The notes beneath the pieces are model-generated. The model was not told the origin of the DNA. It did not search any database and saw only the letters and a program-made list of their open reading frames with translations. From positions 3,162,001-3,226,000 of the forward strand of contig NZ_CP072467.1 in the NCBI RefSeq assembly GCF_018437505.1: a stretch of 64,000 nucleotides of DNA, in the 5' to 3' direction. The position numbers and the translations under genes are program-made. This document shows, in pieces, positions 60,746 to 64,000 of the stretch. The number at the start of each line of letters is the position of its first letter. Position 1 is the first letter of the stretch. This DNA is from Spiractinospora alimapuensis. GTDB taxonomy: Bacteria > Actinomycetota > Actinomycetes > Streptosporangiales > Streptosporangiaceae.

Positions 60746-61648
60746 TCAGTCAGCGTCGGCGTGGTCCCTGCCGCCCATGAAGTCCACGCTCAGGAACGCG
60801 TCCCGGACGGCGCTGGTCGTGTGGCGGGGCCACATCGCGCGGACGGGGACGAAAGTCGGGGGGAGCAGCTCCACCACGTGGACCTTGCCCTCGAGGGCGG
60901 TGCCGGGGGGCGCGGTGACGAAGGCCAGCTCCCGCGTTCCCAGTACGGCCGTCACCGGCGGTGTGCCCTGGATCGGGTTGCGGCGGATGTGCGGCTCGAA
61001 GCCGGCCTCCCGGCAGTGGTGTACGAGAAGATCGGTGTAGCCGGACCGGCCGGGATGGCCCCACACCATGATGGGTTCCTCGGCGAGCTCGGCCAGATGG
61101 AGCGTGTCGCGTCCGGCGAGGCGGTGTCCCGCGTCGATGGCGATGTTCAGGCGGTGACGGGTCACCACCATGCTGTCCAGGCCGTAGTCGGTGGACATCG
61201 CTCGGCTCAGCCCGAGGTCGATCTCGCCCCGACGGAGCTGGTCGTTGAGTTCCGCGGGATAGCGCTGGTTCACCTGGGTCGGGAGGTCCGGGTGGACGGC
61301 GTGGACCTGGTGCACGAGGGCGATCACCTCGTCGGCGGTGACCGCCGGCGTGTGCCCGATGTGCAGGATCTCGGTCTCGTTTCGCCCGATCCGGCGGACC
61401 CGCCGCAGCGCCGTCTCCGCCGCTCCCCGCAGTACCCGCGCGTCGCCGATCAGGGCCTGGCCGGCGGCGGTCACCGCGAGCGGGCTGCCACCCCGATCGA
61501 GCAGGTCCACACCGATCTCACGCTCCAACGCGCGGATCGAACTCGACAGCGCCTGCTGCGTGAGACAGAGGCGGGCCGAGGCGCGGGTGAACGTGCCCTC
61601 CTCCACCACCGCGATCAGATGCTCCAGCTTGTGCAGATCCAACGCCAT
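60746..61648 (-). CDS. LysR-family transcriptional regulator
   Basis: 300 aa. N-terminal winged helix-turn-helix LEHLIAVVEEGTFTRASARLCLTQQALSSSIRALEREIG, then the periplasmic-binding-like effector domain. ATG 61648 with GGGAG upstream; the longer open frame above is a shadow of the SDR gene. Located downstream of an SDR gene on the same strand, its possible target. Confidence 0.9.
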   Translation of the reverse strand: MALDLHKLEHLIAVVEEGTFTRASARLCLTQQALSSSIRALEREIGVDLLDRGGSPLAVTAAGQALIGDARVLRGAAETALRRVRRIGRNETEILHIGHTPAVTADEVIALVHQVHAVHPDLPTQVNQRYPAELNDQLRRGEIDLGLSRAMSTDYGLDSMVVTRHRLNIAIDAGHRLAGRDTLHLAELAEEPIMVWGHPGRSGYTDLLVHHCREAGFEPHIRRNPIQGTPPVTAVLGTRELAFVTAPPGTALEGKVHVVELLPPTFVPVRAMWPRHTTSAVRDAFLSVDFMGGRDHADAD

Positions 61649-61853
61649 GGCGACTCGTGACTCCCACCGGTTCCGACGCACCGCATCGCTGACGCAACGC
61701 AGAGTACGCCACAACAGGGCTCGGCGGGAGACGGCTGATGCCCGGCCGGATGTCCCCCCACACCCGACCGGGCCACACGCGGCGGACACGTGCCACACAC
61801 TCCCCCCGCCACGTGAACGGTCCTGGCCGGCTTGACCTGGCCTGGAGCCGTGG

Positions 61854-61879
61854 CTCGTGTTCACCGTGGTGAACACGAG
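61854..61879 (-). terminator. SDR gene terminator
   Basis: CTCGTGTTCACC (61854-61865) and GGTGAACACGAG (61868-61879) form a perfect 12-bp stem starting 2 bp after the SDR stop codon. Confidence 0.75.
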
Positions 61880-61881
61880 GT

Positions 61882-62637
61882 CTAACGCGTCGTGTACCCC
61901 CCGTTCGGGAAGATGGTCTGCCCCGTGATCCACCCGCCGTCGGTGGCGAGGAACCGGATGACCGGGGCGATGTCCTCGATCCGGGTCAGCTTGTTCCCCA
62001 TTCCCTGTGACCGGTGGAACGCCACCCGTTCCGGCGTCTCCTCGGGATAGAAGAACGGGGTGTCCATGGGCCCCGGCGCCACGGTGGTCACCGAGATCTG
62101 GCGGTGGGCGAACTCCTTCGCGGCGGCGCGGGTGAAATGTTCCAGCGGCGACTTGCCGCCGGCATACGTGGAGTACCCGTCGGTGAACGCGGCCAGCAGC
62201 GACGTGCCCAGGCTGATGATGCGCCCTCCGTCGTTGAGCCGCCTGCCGGCCTCCTGGATGAAGAAGTACGCCGCCTTGGAGTTGACCGCGAACATGCGGT
62301 CGTAGTCCTCCTCGGTCGTCTCCAGGATCGGTTTGCGCAGCACCATTCCCGTGGTGTTCACGGCGACGTCGACGCCGCCGAAGTTGTCGACCGCGGTGTC
62401 GAAGAGCCGCTGGACGTCGGCCACCCGGGTCAGGTCCCCCTGCACCGACGTCGCCCGGGATCCGGCTCGTCGCACGGCGTCGACGGTCCGTTCCGCCTCG
62501 GGCCGAGTGGAGTCGCGGTGATAGTGGACGACGACCCGCGCCCCCTCCTCGGCGAGGGTCGTCGCCACCAAGCCCCCCAGGTTCTTGGCGCCACCCCCGA
62601 TCACCGCGACCCGATCCCGCAGCGCGTCCCCCGTCAT
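61882..62637 (-). CDS. Short-chain dehydrogenase/reductase
   Basis: 251 aa classical SDR. Cofactor motif AVIGGGAKNLGG, VNTTGM replacing NNAG, catalytic Ser in ISLGTS and YAGGK for YxxxK. The acid end of strand 2 is absent and basic residues follow (VHYHRDSTRP), favouring NADP(H). ATG 62637 follows GGAGGGAG. Substrate unknown; LysR follows. Confidence 0.88.
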   Translation of the reverse strand: MTGDALRDRVAVIGGGAKNLGGLVATTLAEEGARVVVHYHRDSTRPEAERTVDAVRRAGSRATSVQGDLTRVADVQRLFDTAVDNFGGVDVAVNTTGMVLRKPILETTEEDYDRMFAVNSKAAYFFIQEAGRRLNDGGRIISLGTSLLAAFTDGYSTYAGGKSPLEHFTRAAAKEFAHRQISVTTVAPGPMDTPFFYPEETPERVAFHRSQGMGNKLTRIEDIAPVIRFLATDGGWITGQTIFPNGGYTTR

Positions 62638-62953
62638 CACGTTCTCCCTCCACATCGGCCCACCACTTCCCCCGGTGAGGACCACGCTAGAAGGGCGCTC
62701 CGTCCGTTGGGAAACACGGAAATCCTGTGGGGCCACAAGGAAAAGCAGTAACCACCGATCACGGTGTGATTACACAACGAAATCTTGGCTCCTCCGAAGG
62801 GGTGCGGGCCTGAGGGGCCTCCGTGACGGTCCGGCCCGCGCGCCGTTCGGGTTCATTCCCTATCGAACACTCCGCCGAAACGAACCCCGCGACACTGGTG
62901 GTTTCCGAGCATCGCGTTGACGTTCCTCATCCCCTCCAGCACCCCAACGTGCC
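62638..62953. other. Intergenic region upstream of the SDR gene
   Basis: 316 bp holding the SDR promoter and the 3' end of the serine hydrolase gene. Dyads TGTGG-GG-CCACA (62726-62737) and GTGT-GATT-ACAC (62764-62775) are possible regulator sites, for LysR or another protein. No gene seen. Confidence 0.4.
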
Positions 62954-64000
62954 TCACATGAATCCATAGCTCCAGCCGAAGGCCACCACCACGAGGGCGG
63001 CGACGGTGAGCGAGGAGTAGTGGACCAGGCGGCGAACCCGCCACCAGCCACGGACCCACCCGGTGCCCGTCAGGACCCCCATCACCACCGCGAGGCCCGC
63101 CGTGACCCACATCGGAACCGTCAGCGCGAGTGAGCCCTCCGCGATCCACTGGGTGAGCCGGTTGAAGTCGGACAGCCCGTACACGATGAGTCCCACGGAG
63201 ACAACCGCGGACAAGGCCGTGAGTCCCGCGATGACGCGGGCGGCGGTCGTCGGTCGATCCCACGGGCGTCCCAGCGACACCAGTCCAGTGAGTAGGACCA
63301 ACAGGCCGGCCCCCGCCGCCAGTAGGTGCACGAGCGGATCGTTCGCGGTCCCGACGGCCTCGTAGGCGTGGGTCGGATTTCCGTGCGCGGAGAACCCCAC
63401 GACCTCGCCGTCCCGCGACACGAACTCGATCATGTCGCCACCGTTCTGCGCGACGAAGACACCGTCACGCACCGGGAGCCATCGGTCATCCACGGCGTCG
63501 GGGCCCGCGATGTCCAGCGTGCCGTCCCCGTTGTCGCTGACCCGAAGGTTTCCCACGATCTCCTGGATCCGGTTCAGGTCACTGTGGCTCTTGCGTGTGG
63601 TGACGAAGACTCCCGTATACGGCTGGAGGTCCGCTGCTGGGTCCGCTTCCCCCATGGGCAGGTCGGCGGACGCGAACTCCCTCATGAACTCGTCGATCAC
63701 GGCGGTGCGCAGGTCCCTGGACGCGGCTGTTCCGTCGCTGCCGTTGACCGCGACGTAGACGCCGAGATCGAGCTCGGGTACGAAAACGTAGCGGGTGTAG
63801 GCGCCGATCCAGTCCCCACCGTGGGTGAAGGCGTCGGGCGACGACTGGTACTCCCAGATCCCGTACCCGGCACCGTTGACCTGCGACGCTGGCCCTCCTT
63901 GGTGGCTCAGGAGGAGTTCGACCGACTCTGGCGTGAGCACCCGCTGCCCGTCCCCCTTATCCGCGTCGAGCAGGGCAAGCAGGAACCGCGCCATGTCCTC
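62954..64000 (-). CDS. Serine hydrolase (beta-lactamase family) with C-terminal membrane domain, 5' end beyond window
   Basis: The visible 348 residues are the C-terminal part of a class C beta-lactamase-like hydrolase: the HGGDWIGAYTRYVFVPELDLGV block holds the third catalytic motif (HGG), and a following beta-rich domain leads to four hydrophobic helices in the last 140 residues. The Ser-x-x-Lys and Tyr motifs lie outside the window. Membrane-anchored relatives exist in many actinomycetes. Confidence 0.85.
   Translation of the reverse strand, partial: EDMARFLLALLDADKGDGQRVLTPESVELLLSHQGGPASQVNGAGYGIWEYQSSPDAFTHGGDWIGAYTRYVFVPELDLGVYVAVNGSDGTAASRDLRTAVIDEFMREFASADLPMGEADPAADLQPYTGVFVTTRKSHSDLNRIQEIVGNLRVSDNGDGTLDIAGPDAVDDRWLPVRDGVFVAQNGGDMIEFVSRDGEVVGFSAHGNPTHAYEAVGTANDPLVHLLAAGAGLLVLLTGLVSLGRPWDRPTTAARVIAGLTALSAVVSVGLIVYGLSDFNRLTQWIAEGSLALTVPMWVTAGLAVVMGVLTGTGWVRGWWRVRRLVHYSSLTVAALVVVAFGWSYGFM

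Noticed and set aside
1-64000. CRISPR arrays, insertion sequences, tRNA or rRNA genes
   Set aside because: No regularly spaced repeats, transposase motifs with terminal repeats, cloverleaf sequences or rRNA signatures were seen; the only mobile-type trace is the recombinase remnant at 42.9-43.6 kb.

Overview
The window is a GC-rich (roughly 70%) chromosomal segment from an actinomycete. Strong G/C third positions, frequent GTG and TTG starts, MSMEG-type small regulators, a TIGR03086 (mycothiol-linked DinB-like) protein and a B12-riboswitch-controlled metE all fit Actinomycetota. A Nocardiopsis-like genus is my inference from overall gene style and was not tested. About 70 genes or gene remnants are visible. 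There are no rRNA or tRNA genes, no CRISPR array and no intact transposon.

Layout. 0-3.3 kb: 3' part of a DNA ligase (ATP), an epimerase, an anti-sigma-type ATPase and a decayed toxin-antitoxin locus. 3.3-8 kb: a leftward catabolic group (nitrilase, DUF6282, IclR, alpha/beta hydrolase) divergent from pdxK. 8-10 kb: two tandem membrane-anchored trypsin-like proteases. 10-18.5 kb: small oxidoreductases, efflux proteins and their TetR, HxlR and AraC regulators, plus a frameshifted DUF1963 gene. 18.5-19.5 kb: about 1 kb without a credible gene but with several perfect hairpins. 20-23.6 kb: a PaoABC-type molybdenum aldehyde oxidoreductase operon with ATGA overlaps. 27-31.8 kb: the 5-oxoprolinase system (pxpB-pxpC-accB-accC leftward, pxpA divergent). 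31.9-34.3 kb: an orphan CoxL-like molybdenum hydroxylase large subunit. 34.4-40 kb: a quinone-reductase-like SDR, OsmC, a decayed HicBA locus, an AGCS symporter and a CASTOR/POLLUX-like channel. 41-43.6 kb: a DGPF protein plus ECF42-type sigma factor whose end is frameshifted into a dead tyrosine recombinase. 43.6-49.9 kb: a PCMT-like methyltransferase coupled to a 50-aa Cys-rich protein, a two-component pair bracketing a CPBP protease, a serine hydrolase and a NUDIX protein. 50-55.6 kb: an AlkZ-like protein, a TIGR03086 protein, a methyltransferase, AraC, YrhK and a headless MerR coupled to an ACR3-like transporter. 55.7-58.4 kb: cobalamin riboswitch and metE. 58.7-64 kb: a DUF606 transporter with divergent TetR, a protease relic, LysR, an SDR and a truncated membrane serine hydrolase.

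Themes. Genes come mostly as short regulator-target pairs, and several shared promoter regions hold clear dyads or direct repeats (17.5, 34.4, 41.2 and 59.7 kb). Gene decay is frequent: two unrelated toxin-antitoxin loci each keep the antitoxin plus only the last 24-30 residues of the toxin; there are single-base frameshifts in DUF1963, the ECF sigma gene and a small acidic ORF; and a recombinase, a MerR regulator and a trypsin-like protease survive as pieces. I saw no large new multi-gene defence or mobile system. The best unexplained items are the parallel toxin stubs, the methyltransferase plus mini-protein pair, the hairpin-rich 1-kb gap and the nitrilase/DUF6282 catabolic group.
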